Positions 12,901 through 25,269 of a stretch of 64,000 bases of DNA are shown piece by piece. Positions within the stretch are counted from its first letter, which is position 1. Each line of letters starts with the position of its first letter. This DNA is from Channallabes apus. Taxonomy: Eukaryota; Chordata; Actinopteri; Siluriformes; Clariidae. The position numbers were made by a program, and so were the translations under genes. The notes beneath the pieces were generated by a model that made no database searches, had not been told where the DNA came from, and worked only from the letters and a program-made list of their open reading frames with translations. The DNA is taken from the NCBI GenBank assembly GCA_030522415.1, contig CM060121.1, positions 22,231,142 through 22,295,141 on the forward strand, written 5' to 3'.

Positions 12901-15900
12901 GTTAAAGACTGAGGTTTTTTTTCCCCCCATTATTTTTGCTTGTGCTCCGAAGTCTCACCTCTAGAAGGCACTCTGCCTAGTGGCTGTTCTGCCCAAGACT
13001 GACTTTGATCATCAGCCTGAAAAAAATGAGCAAAGCAACAACATGAGCAACATCTGTCCATTCAAATATATGAAATTTAGACAGATTGAATTTTATGATG
13101 CTTCTCACCACCATGTCTTCCTGTCTGCTTGGACCGGACCCCCTTGACTGATTCACTTGCTCTCTCCAACCTTCTGCTCTCTGCTTCAGGGTGTTCCCTG
13201 TCTAAAGGATAAACACAGGTTTTGCTCAGATAAACTCTGAGAGATTAAAAGGCAGGGGTGGCACCGGTTTTTCATTACCATACTTAAACACTATACTTAA
13301 GTGGACCTTCAAAGTACTTATTACAAGCCATGAATTCCTTTTCTTGTCTCCTATCATGCAACCAATGACTGTATGTTACACAGTAAATGAATGGGCTCAG
13401 TGTGCTCATCCAGTCATTCCAAGGTGCTTCAAATTAGGTTTTTCATTGTAAAAACAAAGGTCATGAATTGTGAGAATTTTTAATCTTTCATTAATTATAT
13501 TCTTATGTACAGTAATGAGATCTATAGAATAGTAAACATTACACAACAGATAGTTTCGATCGAGTAATCTTAATTGCACAAGCGCTGATATAGATCATAA
13601 AAGCACTGGCACATTTACTATCAATCTAACAATCATTAATTACAGTAACTGACAGTTACCAGGATTGGTGAAAGTAAGTCAGTTTGGTCCTCAGTACTTG
13701 AAAGAGGGGAGAGCAACTGCCTGCCAAAACTCACATTTAAAAACAGTCACATGAGCAATTTTAGAAAGAAAACACATCTCATAACATTGTTATCTTAAAT
13801 AACACTTTGTCTCCTTAGTTATTGCTTCTAACTTGTTCGGAATTGCCTCTTAACCATCCATGTTTTTTGTTTCTGGCTAACACAAACTACAAATTAACAA
13901 GCTTCTAACACGGGGCTGAATCCCAAATCCCTCTCTAACCATCTTTCCATTTAATGCTATTTGGGATTCAACCCCAGAACCCAGAAGTTAGTTGTTATTC
14001 TTAAATGAAAAAAAAAATTATTCTCATAGGTTACCCAGGACAGTCCACCACCTCAATATCACGGTCCACCACAATATTTTTATCCATGTTAATTACTGTC
14101 GTCGCTAATTGTAGGTTGACAGGTAAACACTAATTCTGCCAGTTACTGAAGGATAACTGGTTAAATTAACAAACAAATCATAAACTCTTGATAATAAATG
14201 ACATTTGTAGAATTGTTGTATAAAAGCAATATCACACTTGCGTTCATCCTGTTGTGCTGAATATCAGCATGGCTGTCATTGGTTCGGCATCCGGACTAAT
14301 ATTCAGAATAGACAACCTTGGGAGTGATATTGCTTGAGTACCCTGAGGTAGGTTTTGCTGACTGCATGGCTAATTTGTTGTTGTGCAGCTTAAACTAAAA
14401 TCAATTCCAGTAGCAAACATCTTTGGCTAGTCCTCTACTAGCTATTGGCAAAGACTTGGTGTGCTTATGATTATATTATTATTATATTATTAATAATTTT
14501 TTTCTGGAAAAATTGCATAGATGATTTAAGAATGAAAACTTTAAAACATTAAAAATGTGAGCACAATTTAAAATAGCAACAAAAAAAATTTTTTTACTTT
14601 CAGTTGGATGGATGTTTTCATTTTTTAAATAATCTATCAAATAATCTATTCTTTCAATTAAGAATACTTTTCAAAGATACTGAAATTGCCAGACCCGCAA
14701 AATTCCATCTTTAAGACAATCAATGTTTTATAGCAATGTACACACAGAATTAGGAGGAAATGAATTCATAAAGCTTCCCAATAAACCCCAAGTGTTTAGG
14801 AAAACTTTATCAGAGTTTCTACAAGACACTCTGGAAATACTGTACTGTGTAAAATCCCTTGATCGGGATATATTGCTCATAAAGCCAAGAAAGTTTTACC
14901 TTGTTCATGAGATACACGATGGACTGAGTGAGTCCGCAGTGTTTCTCAGCCAGAAAACGATATCTTCTCTCTTGTTCTTTCAGGGCCTCTCTATGGCTTT
15001 CCCTCAGGAACTGCACATATCCATTAGCATCCTACACACACCCACATTGCACTGGTATTATTATCATCTTTCTTCTCACACTTATATGCCAACACCAGCC
15101 TTATCACATCTCCTCTGCTTGTACCTGACCGCCTCACAAACCAACATACAGCCTCACCTGTGAACCCCCTCTCCTGAGCTGTCTCTCCAGAACCATTGCC
15201 TGGTTCCTTACTTCCATCTCATAGCGCCTCTTACTGTCCTGTGGAAACAATATGGCATCATTAGTAAGTTACACATATTGTTTAAATGTTTTTTAATAGA
15301 TTGTAATGATGTTAAGAACTGTTACTGACAAAGATGTAGTTTTTATCCAGCCTGCTGTTGTTTTCCATTTCCTGAACGACGTTATGGAACCAGCGAAACT
15401 AAAATACAATGTGACACAATACCACACTGATGAGAAAATACAGTATATTGTGACAAAATCAGTATGAATTAAAGTCTAAATTACAATTAAGTAAGAATAT
15501 TTGAAAAGTAAATATTAAAAAATTGTATGTGAAATTATAAATCATGGTTGTTACTATTTACACATGGGTATGGTTTAGAGGTTAGTACTTCAATCTTTTT
15601 ATTCTGACTTAATTTGCACAAATCAAACAAAATATGAAATGTAAATCAAATATACAAAGCAATCATGATTTAAAAAAAAGAACAACTGTATAGAGTACAT
15701 AGGCTTAATTTACAGGTAGATTTAACCCCGCCCAAGTAATCAAAACCGGAGGCAAGAGGTTTGGTACACCCGAGGCGTAGGGCACACTCACACACACAGG
15801 CAGGAATCAAACCCTCTGCCACTTTGTTTACCACTACACCACCATTCCACCTCATATCATAATGATAAATTAATATTACTAACTGTTATATAAATTATAA

Positions 15901-16464
15901 AGAGGTTGACTTTCTCGATTCATTGTGATCAGCAATTTTGATTTGGTGCTTTTATATAAAATAAATGATTTTATGCTATTCAACTGCACTTTTTGGGATA
16001 TACTGTATATATATAGAGGATATTGTTTTGGTACTGTATGCTTTTCCTCTTAAAATTAATGTGAAACCGCCTATTTCTTTCTTTCTTTTCTTTTTTCTTT
16101 TGCTTCAGTGACAGGAGTGGAACCTTACATCTTTGGACTTCTTGATGGACTGAATTATGGATGCTTTTTGCCTCTGTTCCCCCCACTGTACACTTTAGGG
16201 ATAAACTTAATGAAGTGGCCAGTGTGTTTTAAATTCAGTTGCAGTTCAGGAACTGTAAAAGTATGAAACTTACCACACCTGACAGTTCACTGGTAAGTCT
16301 TCTCTGACTCTCCGAAATCTGTATTAGTGTGTCACCTATCAATGCAAACATTGTACATTCATACACAAATGAATACAGTAATATTATAGTATTAGGAATT
16401 AATATTATTGGGTGTGCGTGTGTGCATGTGTTTTTGTGTGTGTGTGTGTGTGTGTGTCTGTGTG

Positions 16465-16545
<81 letters not shown>

Positions 16546-17560
16546 ATGCATTTGTCTTGGTGTGTGTGTGCATGCATTTGTTTCTGGTGTGGTGAGACTT
16601 ATAAAGGTCACAGCTGTTGGTTAGGTATTATTTATAATTTATGATTGTAAAACCACCTCCATTACCTGATAGCACAACACTGTAATGTACACACATACAC
16701 TTGTGTCTTGTTGCTCTCTCTATATATATATCTCTATCGGTGTGTTTCCTCATATAGGAGGAAAGAATTAGATAATGGTGCCAATAATAAAATGTGTTCT
16801 TTATTAGTACATGTGAAAGCCACAAAGCTAATAGCAGCAATAAAGACTCTGAGCTCAGTAAGGGCGTTTTCTCACTGGGGTCCGGGAACTGGTTCTGAGC
16901 AGACTTGGCTCCGGGACCAGTAGATTTTGTATGTGAGCATGCAATCGTTCCAAGCGAGGGAACGAATCCCTGGACCGATTGCAGAGGTGGTCTCATCTCC
17001 CAAGCGCAGAATGTGGAACATAAGTACGTGCTCGTGCTCAAAAGAGGAAATGACGTAGTTACTGTTTGAGTCCGTGAACAAACAAACGTGGCGGCAAAAG
17101 AGTCTTTGAAGTAATGCCAAAATACTGGTTTTGTTAAAAATTTAGACAGTTTAAACAATATGATAAAAATCATCCAGTGTGATCGAGTCATAACCCCTCT
17201 GTCTCACGACACCATCTACCTTCATCATCCGGACCAAACAGCGTGGAGCCTGGTCCACCAGAGAGCCTGCCAGCGAGCAGTAGGTTAATATTAAATACAG
17301 TGGAACCTTGGATTATGAGCATAATTCGTTCCAGAAGCGGGCTCGTATTCCAAAACACTTGTAAACCAAATAAAAATTTCCCATAAGAAATAATGGAAAC
17401 TCAATTTATTTGTTCCACAGCCGAAAAAAATTACACAACATAAAAATAATTAACACAAAATATTAAGTAAAAACAAAACAAATTAACCTGCACTTTACCT
17501 TTACAAAAAGTACAAATAAATCCTGAAACGGATAAGTGTTTCCGTTTGTGCGTGTAGGCG

Positions 17561-17640
<80 letters not shown>

Positions 17641-20600
17641 CTAAAGTAAGCTCCCCTCTCCCCCTTCTCTTCTTACACAGTTACCCTTCCCCCATTCTTT
17701 TCACACACACGCATGCGGACACAACAGAAACACTGTTTTATCGAGAAAATAAACGAGAAATCTCTCTAATGACACGCTGAGTGACACACTAACGGAATCA
17801 CTGCTGTAAAGTAAAAATAAAACAAATTAACCTGCACTTTACCTTTGAAAAGAACGGCGACAGAGCAGTGTTTCAGTGTAGAGCAGAGAAAAAGAGTGTG
17901 TGTGTGTCTGTGAAGGCGAAAGTAGGAGGGGTGTGTGTGTGTTTGTGTGTGTGTGGCACGGTGTCTAATAATGCACTCCGAAAACAGACACAAAGAGCAG
18001 GCTGAGCCTTGAGCAGAGAGAGAAAATGGATCTTTAACCTCTCTAATGAGACTTGCTTTTGCTTTACACGTGCGCTGTACACACACGCATTCAGACACAA
18101 AATAAAATATGTTTTATGCACACACACGTGGTCACAGTATTATAGTAACCATTACATGTGTGCACGGATGTTGATTATACCATTAAGAGACGAGCACTAA
18201 AACCCAGCAGGGGAGACGATTACCCACAATTCTGCAGCACAAGAGAGTGAAAAACAGTTGGCGCAGTTGTGATCACATGACGCTTCAAAACAAAAAGCGC
18301 ATGTGTGATACATGATACTCGGTACTCGTAAACGAAGACTTGTTCGTTTTCCAAGTCAAAATTTATTAAAAATCTTTGCTGTTCTTGCGGAACACTCGCA
18401 AACCGCTTTACTCGCAATCCGAGGTTTCACTGTACCAAAGTTATTAACGCTGTTAAAGAGTCTCATGGCATCTCCTGGTAATTGTCTGTGGATCTTGTGG
18501 TGACATTTAAAATGCATATAATAAGATGTACAGGATTATCCTTTCACATTAGCTCACAACAAAGATAACTCCTCATGTCTGCTTACTTTAAGGCCTCAGA
18601 AAAAGAGTAGAATGTGATGAACTTAATCGTTGTGCTTATTTAGCTTATTTAGAGTTACAGGTACTTACTCGTTTTATGTATAACATTTATGTATATACTC
18701 TACTCCAGCACATCTCAGAGACACTTATGAAAATTGAGATGTTGATGATCCACATAAGCTCCACACACAATTTCAGGTTATCTGTGATTGCTGTGACAAA
18801 ATTTGCATGTTGGAAGAATTATGGTTGCAATACTGTTATGGATGCAACCTTCAGCTAACTTCTTGCTTTTATACTTTCTTGCAGACAGGTGCTGGGGGAA
18901 ACACAGACTGAGACCTCTGACAGTAGCACAAGACCAGCTACCAACAGAAGAAAAAGAGGAAAAACTTGATGTGCAAGAGCAGGAGACTCTTGTTGCCTGG
19001 ATGAAATCTCAAATTTTGATGGAGGAGCGCTGACTACAGATACAGAGGAAGGAACATCAAGAGATCTGTTAAATTTAAACATATACAAATTTAAGTAACA
19101 CATCCTCTTGCTAATGCAAGTACAAGTAATATAGAAATTACGATACATTTTTAATGTTTATATACTGTATAACATTAAATTTTCTTGACAGCTACTGTAC
19201 TTTTCTGTTACAACGATGCTTGAATATTTTACTTTAATAATCTTTAATAAAACATTTTGCATTATAACCAGTATTTGTTTCTATTCCAAATCACCCACAC
19301 ATCTTGGATTTTACAGTATACATTTATTTTCAAAAATACAGTATAAACATGCTGCACAGAAAACATGTTAAACACAAAACATTGATGCATGGTGAGGGTT
19401 CAGGTTCAATATTTTCAGCACATCAGCCAAGTTTAAAAAGCTACACATAACAAGGTAAGGCAAAAAAGAGCACAGGCATCTCTCTTAGGAATGTTGTCTT
19501 CTTGATAGGAGAATTTGGCAGCCATTCCTGATCTCTCCAAGGACATGCTTCCATCAGACACCAGACCTCTCTTGAACCCAGATGATCTTGGGGAAAACAG
19601 AAGTACATGATTAGATATTTACTATATTATGTACAGTATGCTATTCGTTAGACTTTACAGCATGCATTTAAATTTATTTGTAGCATTTCTTGTATTTCTT
19701 TATTAATTCTTTACATTTGTATGATTAATTCACGGTGTACATAAAAACTATATTTTTGCTATAAAAAAACGAAATATTTAAAATAAATAACGCTCTTGTG
19801 CTATGACCAAAGAAATTAATGCTTAATGAGAACTTTTTTTAATGTAACATGGAAATCAGAAGAGAATGTAGACAGAATCTGGTTCCTCACCTTACAGAGT
19901 TGAGTTTTAAAATCATTCTTCAGTGCCTCGTGCAGTATCCATGCTCATTTCACCAACTGAGCCGTGCAATAGATGTGTCACACACACACACACACAGTAC
20001 AGTTCAACAACAACTGTTGTTCAGAGTGCCGTTGATTTTGTCACAAAAAAAAAACATCCACATAGAGCATTAACAGGTGTAACAGTTTATGACTCGCAGT
20101 TTCTTCTTCTTTCTCATTTTGGACAGCAGAGAAACAAACTACGGTTGTGTAAATGCGCATGTGATCGGAACTGATGTTACAATGTGCACGAGACCTGCGG
20201 GGGGATTAGGAAGGGGGAGAAAACGTGCTTGGGAACGGAACAATTGTTCCCAGTGAGAAAACGCCCTAAAAGCTCAGTGGCCTGTTGGGTTTTGACAACT
20301 AATATGTCAAACAAGCACCAGTCCCCACCCAGTCCACTAGGTCAGTCAACTAGGCTTTAAGGAGATTACAATGTGGCAGCTGTACAATGTGAACAGTTCA
20401 CTTCATTGTGTAAAATACTTTACTGTGTACAGCATTGCTTAGCAACATGGAAAGAAAACAATATTGATAACTTACCTAGTAAATGGGACGACATGGTCTG
20501 CAGGGCCTGTTCACCCATCTTTCCAAGAGCATTAAAGTAGGTTTCACTGGTTTCAGCTAGAGCTACAAACATACAAAGTGCACTATTAGACTATTTAAGG

Positions 20601-22742
20601 TGTTTTATTGGAAAATATGACAAATGCTATTTTCAGACTTCCCCTTTCTCACGATTTTTTTCCTTAAGCACAAAATGTTGTCTATAACCATTTTTTCCTT
20701 TTCCATAAAGCAATATATTATACTTTCACAAGCTTTAAGCATACATGTTTTTATGCCACAATGAACAGCCAAAGGTTATAGCAAAATGCTACACATCCAA
20801 ATAAACAAAAAAAAAAGACAGAGTAAAAAAAGAAAGGGAAAACAGAGAAATTAATTATCACCTTTAACTATTTCTATTCTGTTGCTCATCAAGCAAAATT
20901 ACCACACAAAGTTGTCATTGCTGTTAATTAAATAAAGCGCTCATAAAGTTCTGCCATCAACTACCGAAATGGTAGCGGTGCTGATGACTCATTGTAATCT
21001 ACAGTATAAACTTTTTGTGCTGTTTTTAATGTTTCTCATGACCTTCAGAAACTTTGCTAGCAAAAATGTTTTTTTATGCAATAAAATGCAACCCTTTATC
21101 AACCTTATTCTAGATTATTGTCAGTATGACACTAAAACACAACAGAAGAATGAGTTTGATAAATATATTTTAAACTACAACTAATATTATAATAATATTA
21201 ATACTAAACTATATATTTATATTATCACAAACACGTCTACAAGTGGATTGATCAGTTTTGCCAAACTGTGAGAGTTGGATTTATAGCTAAATAGAACAAC
21301 AATCAGACTGACATGCCTACAACTATTTTTGGCATATTTTTCCATTAAAAAGAAAATAATAAAGATTCAATTATTTGTCACATGTACCTTACAGCACAGT
21401 AAAATTATGTTTTTACAGATTTTTTTTACAGATGTATGTTTTAAGCCAGTATGACCACTGGCACACATGAGGTTAAGAGCCTTGCTCAAGGATTCAACAG
21501 TTTCAACAGACTGGCAGTATTGGAGACCAATCAGTAAGCCAGAGCCTTTATCTTTTGAGTCAGCACTGCCCCAGGTAATTGATGCATTAAATATTTATAT
21601 AATATCTCCCCTGAAACACTTATCTGTCAGAATTAATTTTTACTTTTTTTTTAAGATAAAGTGCAAGTTAATTAGTTTTATTTTTACTTAATATTTTGTG
21701 TTAATTATGTTTATGTATTTATTTTTTGGGGCTGTGGAACAAATAATTTGAGTTTCTATTATTTCTATGGGAAAGTTAAATTTGGTTTACGAGTGTTTTG
21801 GAACACGACCCTGCTTCCGGAATGAATTCTGCCCATAATCCAAGGTTCCACTGTATATATTTATTTGTGATTTTAACACCCTTGTGACTCAAAGAAAACA
21901 TGCACAAAAGAATCTATATCAGGTAAAAGTAATTTTTGCATCTTTTACAAAAAAATAAATAAATAAATGTTTTTCTGATCAGAGTGACAGTCACATCTTA
22001 AAATATGAACAAGCAACAAATTTACATTTAAAATGTGAAACAAATGTTCATATATATAATCCACAGTTATATATTTGTTGTTTCATAAAATTCTTCACAA
22101 TCGCATCAAGTGTTTTAAATATGGAAATATGGAAAACATTAGTAAAAGTTTTTTGGGGGGTTGGACTTGCTTCAAATTGGGAGTTTTTTCAATTAGCAAT
22201 TGCAACCATGTTTATTTACGATGTTTTTCAAACTGTGGCTTCAATGTTATTAATAGTGCATAAATGCTGTTCATTATTTCAAAATTTCATTATTTACAAA
22301 AGTTCATTATCCGTTCATATTTATTTAAGCATTATGTAATTTATGTTGCTGTTTAGTCACCCCTCAGTTCTTCATATTAAAGTTAATTATATAGATTAAA
22401 TAAGAAATGGAAACAGATGTTCAGCAAAGTAATAGTCTTCAAAGTGATTAAAAGATACAATTTAAAAACATCGAAAATTGGTTGTTTTTGTAACAACCTC
22501 AGCAGCAACGTCATTTCCCCTCTCCTCTGTTCCAACCACTCAGCATTTAGCATCACCAGCAAGGCCGGCTTAAAATTTTTGAAATGTTGAGAAAGCACAT
22601 GTTAATATACTCACAAAATGAATATATTACAAGTTGATAAAATGATCTGCGGTAGCGGAAAAATCCGCAGAAAAAGAGACACTACACAATACAGTATTAG
22701 ATTTCCCTCAGGTCTCTGTCTGTATTCATTCACAGACTGCAG

Positions 22743-22777
<35 letters not shown>

Positions 22778-24885
22778 CTCCCCTGAGCCCTCGGTAAACA
22801 TCCAATCACCGTCCGAATGCAAATAAGTCAAAACGTAGCCTAACATAGTGTGTCGGAGTTCAGCCGTCACAGAGTGGAAAGACATTGAAGAAGCTGCAGC
22901 ATTTTTTCAGCTACAACAAGCACAGAGTCCACGTCCGCTGAATTTGACAGACTGAAGGCAAAGTACTGTTGTCTGACAGACCCCTACTTAAAGCCCCGCC
23001 CCACACTGTACTTCATGGATGAATTTGTGAAAGTTTTTCCAAAGGGAAATAGGAGACTGTTGTTTTAGAGTGGATTGGAGAGAAGAGAGCTGTTCATTTA
23101 CTTAAAAAAAATATATAAAAAAAATATATATATATTTTTTTAAAAACATAATATGATCTGTTTTAACTTAGTTTTTTTTATTATTATTCATAAGACAACC
23201 TTTTAGTTTTGTAAATATCGTAGTTATAGTGTGTTAAGTCTTACTTTTTTGAGAATTTGACCATCCAGTTTAGATAAATGTTATGTCATTGATATTTTAT
23301 TTTATTTATTTAATTTTTTTTTTTTAGTTTCCTCCCTGAGGGATTGCCACCTTATTGTGGTCAGGGGGTTTGCGTGCCTCAGTGACCTTAAGAGCTATAC
23401 CAACAGGAGCTTAGTCTTCAAGTGGGACACCCAAGTTGGACAGGTCTGAAGGTAGAGACCTGACCAAGTGCAATACACTTCTCCAGGCTTTGGACGCAGC
23501 TAACAACACAATTCAGCAAGGACAATACTGTTACTATAAGCACAGGGGAAAAAACAGTCTTCGAACATGATGTGTACACATGATGCCCCCTTCACATTTC
23601 TGACTGCCCCCCCCCCCATATGGTCTGGTCTAGAACCGGCCCTGATCACCAGTAATCACTGGCCTGATCATCTGTTATTATCTGCACATGTTCCAAGTAT
23701 GGCTCTTGGAAGCAAAATATAAAGAAATGAGGGATGATTCGTGTGCTGTACTGTACTGTACATCAAAGCATCTTTATTACTTGTTGTGAGTCATATTAGT
23801 GAACTGTTAATACGTGTTACTGTGGCTACTTTTGAAGTGTTAAGCCAAAGTTCAGCTTCTTTCCTTTCTTTCCCGCTCACACACCTTCCCCTTCACTCAA
23901 TACTCCCAGCTTTTATATAGCACTCAGTTAAACCAAGTTCATTACCTTGGAAAGCCTGAATGTAGTTATTGCCAAGTGCCACTAGCCTCTGCAGGCTGGG
24001 ATTGAACTGGTCCATTAGAGTCTAAGAGACAGAGAGAGACAGGGACAGAGAGACAGAGAGAGAGATTGAAAGTTCCATTTTCTCTATACAGTATATCGAT
24101 GAGGTTTCAGTTGCAACAATTAATGTACAGTTTAACAAACAGGGAGCCGACACACTTTACCCATACCTGCACTGTACACATTTCATAGGCATAAAACATT
24201 TTAAATATAAAATATAGATAATTTTACAATGACCACTACTGTAGATCAAAAAATAAAAAAGGCTCACACGATCCTTCTGTTTTAGTCACTAAATTACTGT
24301 CACTAAATCACAATACTCTTAATGTCGGTAACATTTTTTGTCAGTAGTAAAGTAAATAAATAATAAGAATAAGGATAAAAAACTCTTATTATTACACACC
24401 TGTTCAGCAGCGGCCCATACTAAATTAGACATTTCCTTGTTGCTGTGGTTGAATATATATTAAAATGCTAAATGCATATATATTAGAAACATTTAACAAC
24501 TTGAATGAAGAAATTAGTGTATGTATGTTTAAAGCTGACCTCTAAAAGTAATAACAGTCTAATTACATATATTTTTTTTACATGTGCACAATATTCTATA
24601 CATATATTCAAGGTGAAAAAAGCTCTACAGCAGAAACAAGGAAAAGTACACTTTTATATCCTTTATTTCTAAAAGTGCACTCTTCCTGGTAGTTTTTTTT
24701 TTTCATTCAGTGAAAAGGTATTCCTCAGATTGTACAAAAATAACTGAACACATTACATATTAACACCAAAGTAGCACTTTGTACTGCAAAGCATGGACAC
24801 AGATTGTTCAGCATGAGGTTTACAGACTCACCGTGTATATTTCCAGTGTGGAGCGATGGAGCTGGTCACTGTTGAGCCCTGACAT
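9408..24885 (-). CDS. baiap2l2: BAIAP2-like 2, I-BAR/SH3 membrane-shaping protein
   Basis: Fourteen minus-strand coding exons join in frame to 418 residues: 24885-24832, 24021-23946, 20562-20476, 16335-16274, 15398-15330, 15238-15158, 15031-14900, 13201-13109, 13016-12959, 12848-12641, 11547-11482, 11406-11256, 9624-9581, 9483-9408. Residues 1 to about 205 form the I-BAR domain (MDQFNPSLQRLVALGNNY near the start, RRYRFLAEKHC near its end). An SH3 domain follows at about 262-316 (ALVPH, NGWLYG, GWFPAAYI). A proline run lies at about 355 and the family C-terminal motif RGTNPFATVKLKPT at 394-407. The protein binds phosphoinositide membranes and is known in hair-cell stereocilia and epithelial microvilli. 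It is shorter than the human protein (529), partly through about 17 residues missing from the I-BAR. The acceptor at 24903 shows that a noncoding first exon lies upstream, not located. Confidence 0.95.
9941..10009. repeat. (CA)n microsatellite
   Basis: A near-perfect CA run in the intron before the penultimate coding exon of baiap2l2. Confidence 0.9.
12040..12440 (+). mobile_element. Decayed fish repeat, probably Tc1-related
   Basis: Segments such as cattatgatcactgacagg, gcggtgacagggtcaa and gacaccagaatacgcagaac follow the order found in a widespread fish repeat that I associate with Tc1/IS630-type transposons. The frame is destroyed and no termini are visible. It lies in the intron between the SH3-ending exon (11547) and the SH3 core exon (12641) of baiap2l2. 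Confidence 0.45.
13912..13975. repeat. Short inverted repeat (foldback)
   Basis: ggggctgaatcccaaat and atttgggattcaacccc are inverted copies with one mismatch, separated by about 30 bases, inside a baiap2l2 intron. This is either a small MITE remnant or a chance hairpin. Confidence 0.5.
14224..14335. repeat. Short inverted repeat, MITE-like
   Basis: aagcaatatcac at 14224-14235 and its exact reverse complement at 14324-14335 bound a 112-base segment in a baiap2l2 intron. It has the size and form of a foldback MITE, but I found no target duplication. Confidence 0.45.
15716..15855 (-). mobile_element. tRNA-derived SINE fragment
   Basis: The minus strand begins with an A-box-like ggtggtgtagtggtaaa followed by a B-box-like gggtttgattcctgcc, the arrangement of a tRNA-derived SINE head. 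The cloverleaf is not intact, so it is not a tRNA gene. It lies in an intron of baiap2l2. Confidence 0.55.
16435..16543. repeat. (TG)n microsatellite
   Basis: About 110 bases of TG in the large baiap2l2 intron, just left of the Harbinger-like element. Confidence 0.9.
17298..18432. mobile_element. TA-duplicating non-autonomous transposon nested in the Harbinger-like element
   Basis: The left end reads CAGTGGAACCTTGGATTATG and the right end, reverse-complemented, CAGTGAAACCTCGGATTGCG, each flanked by TA. This points to the Tc1/mariner/pogo superfamily. There is no transposase frame. It contains a (TG)n run and an internal duplication: acaaattaacctgcacttta occurs near 17475 and again near 17820. 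A diverged copy of its left end lies inverted at about 21715-21853. Confidence 0.75.
17562..17637. repeat. (TG)n microsatellite inside the nested transposon
   Basis: A perfect TG run of about 76 bases between the two copies of the element's internal repeat. Confidence 0.9.
21425..21575. repeat. Dispersed fish repeat fragment
   Basis: The stretch with gagccttgctcaaggattc and ccagagcctttatcttttga follows a widespread fish interspersed repeat that I cannot classify. It directly precedes the transposon end at 21715. Confidence 0.4.
21715..21853. mobile_element. Inverted end fragment of the TA-duplicating transposon family
   Basis: Reverse-complemented, this segment begins CAGTGGAACCTTGGATTATG and continues through ccaaaacactcgtaaacc and ttgttccacagcc, matching the left 130 bases of the 17298-18432 element in order. 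TA follows at 21854. The other end was not found, so it is either truncated or highly diverged. Confidence 0.7.
22560..23644. mobile_element. hAT-like non-autonomous transposon, 1085 bp
   Basis: The termini are CAAGGCCGGCTTA at the left and CAGGGCCGGTTCT (reverse complement) at the right. They are flanked by an exact 8-base duplication, atcaccag at 22552-22559 and 23645-23652, the target-site length of hAT elements. It contains no transposase frame. It holds a (CA)n run near 22750 and, at about 23325-23560, a segment of another dispersed fish repeat (cctccctgagggattgccac). It lies in intron 2 of baiap2l2, between coding exons 2 and 3. Confidence 0.8.
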
Positions 24886-25175
24886 TGTGCAGCTTAGATA
24901 TTCTGAAAATCAAACGATTAAATAATATCCTTTAAGCAACTAAATAACCACTCGGACAAAGAGATGTTCAAAGTTGTAATATCGTCTGTGAACTGCTGCC
25001 CTCTGCTTCTGTGTGTGTGGTGGGGAGAGAGAAAGAGAGAGAGAAAGAAAGAGAGCGAGAGAGCACGCAGGTGGACAGTAATTGACACTGAGCTGTGAAT
25101 TATTGAACAGAGGAGGACAGACAAGGGATGGGCGTGGACTTAACCACCTGGAACAGACAGATCATCCAGTTCATG

Positions 25176-25178
<3 letters not shown>

Positions 25179-25266
<88 letters not shown>
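25179..25266. repeat. (TG)n microsatellite
   Basis: An 88-base TG run upstream of baiap2l2. The Cys-Val and His-Thr frames across it are artefacts. Confidence 0.9.

Positions 25267-25269
<3 letters not shown>

Larger units (their letters stand above)
16862..20266. mobile_element. PIF/Harbinger-like DNA transposon, 3405 bp with a nested insertion
   Basis: Both ends carry the same 18-base inverted terminus, GGGCGTTTTCTCACTGGG, with its exact reverse complement ending at 20266. The flanks are TAA at 16859-16861 and TAA at 20267-20269, a 3-base target duplication of the type made by PIF/Harbinger elements. A short segment at 18890-19032 is rich in charged residues (NRRKRGK in one frame) and may be a remnant of an element protein, but no intact transposase or Myb-like frame is present. 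A second transposon (17298-18432) is inserted near its left end. The whole sits in baiap2l2 intron 3, between coding exons 3 and 4, and does not touch an exon. Confidence 0.8.

Noticed and set aside
13912..14335. Inverted repeats considered as microRNA precursors
   Set aside because: Arms are short and loops too long, and the form fits MITE-like foldbacks better.
16628..17191. A 187-codon minus-strand open frame
   Set aside because: It crosses the end of the Harbinger-like transposon and its flanking intron, has no splice context and resembles no family.
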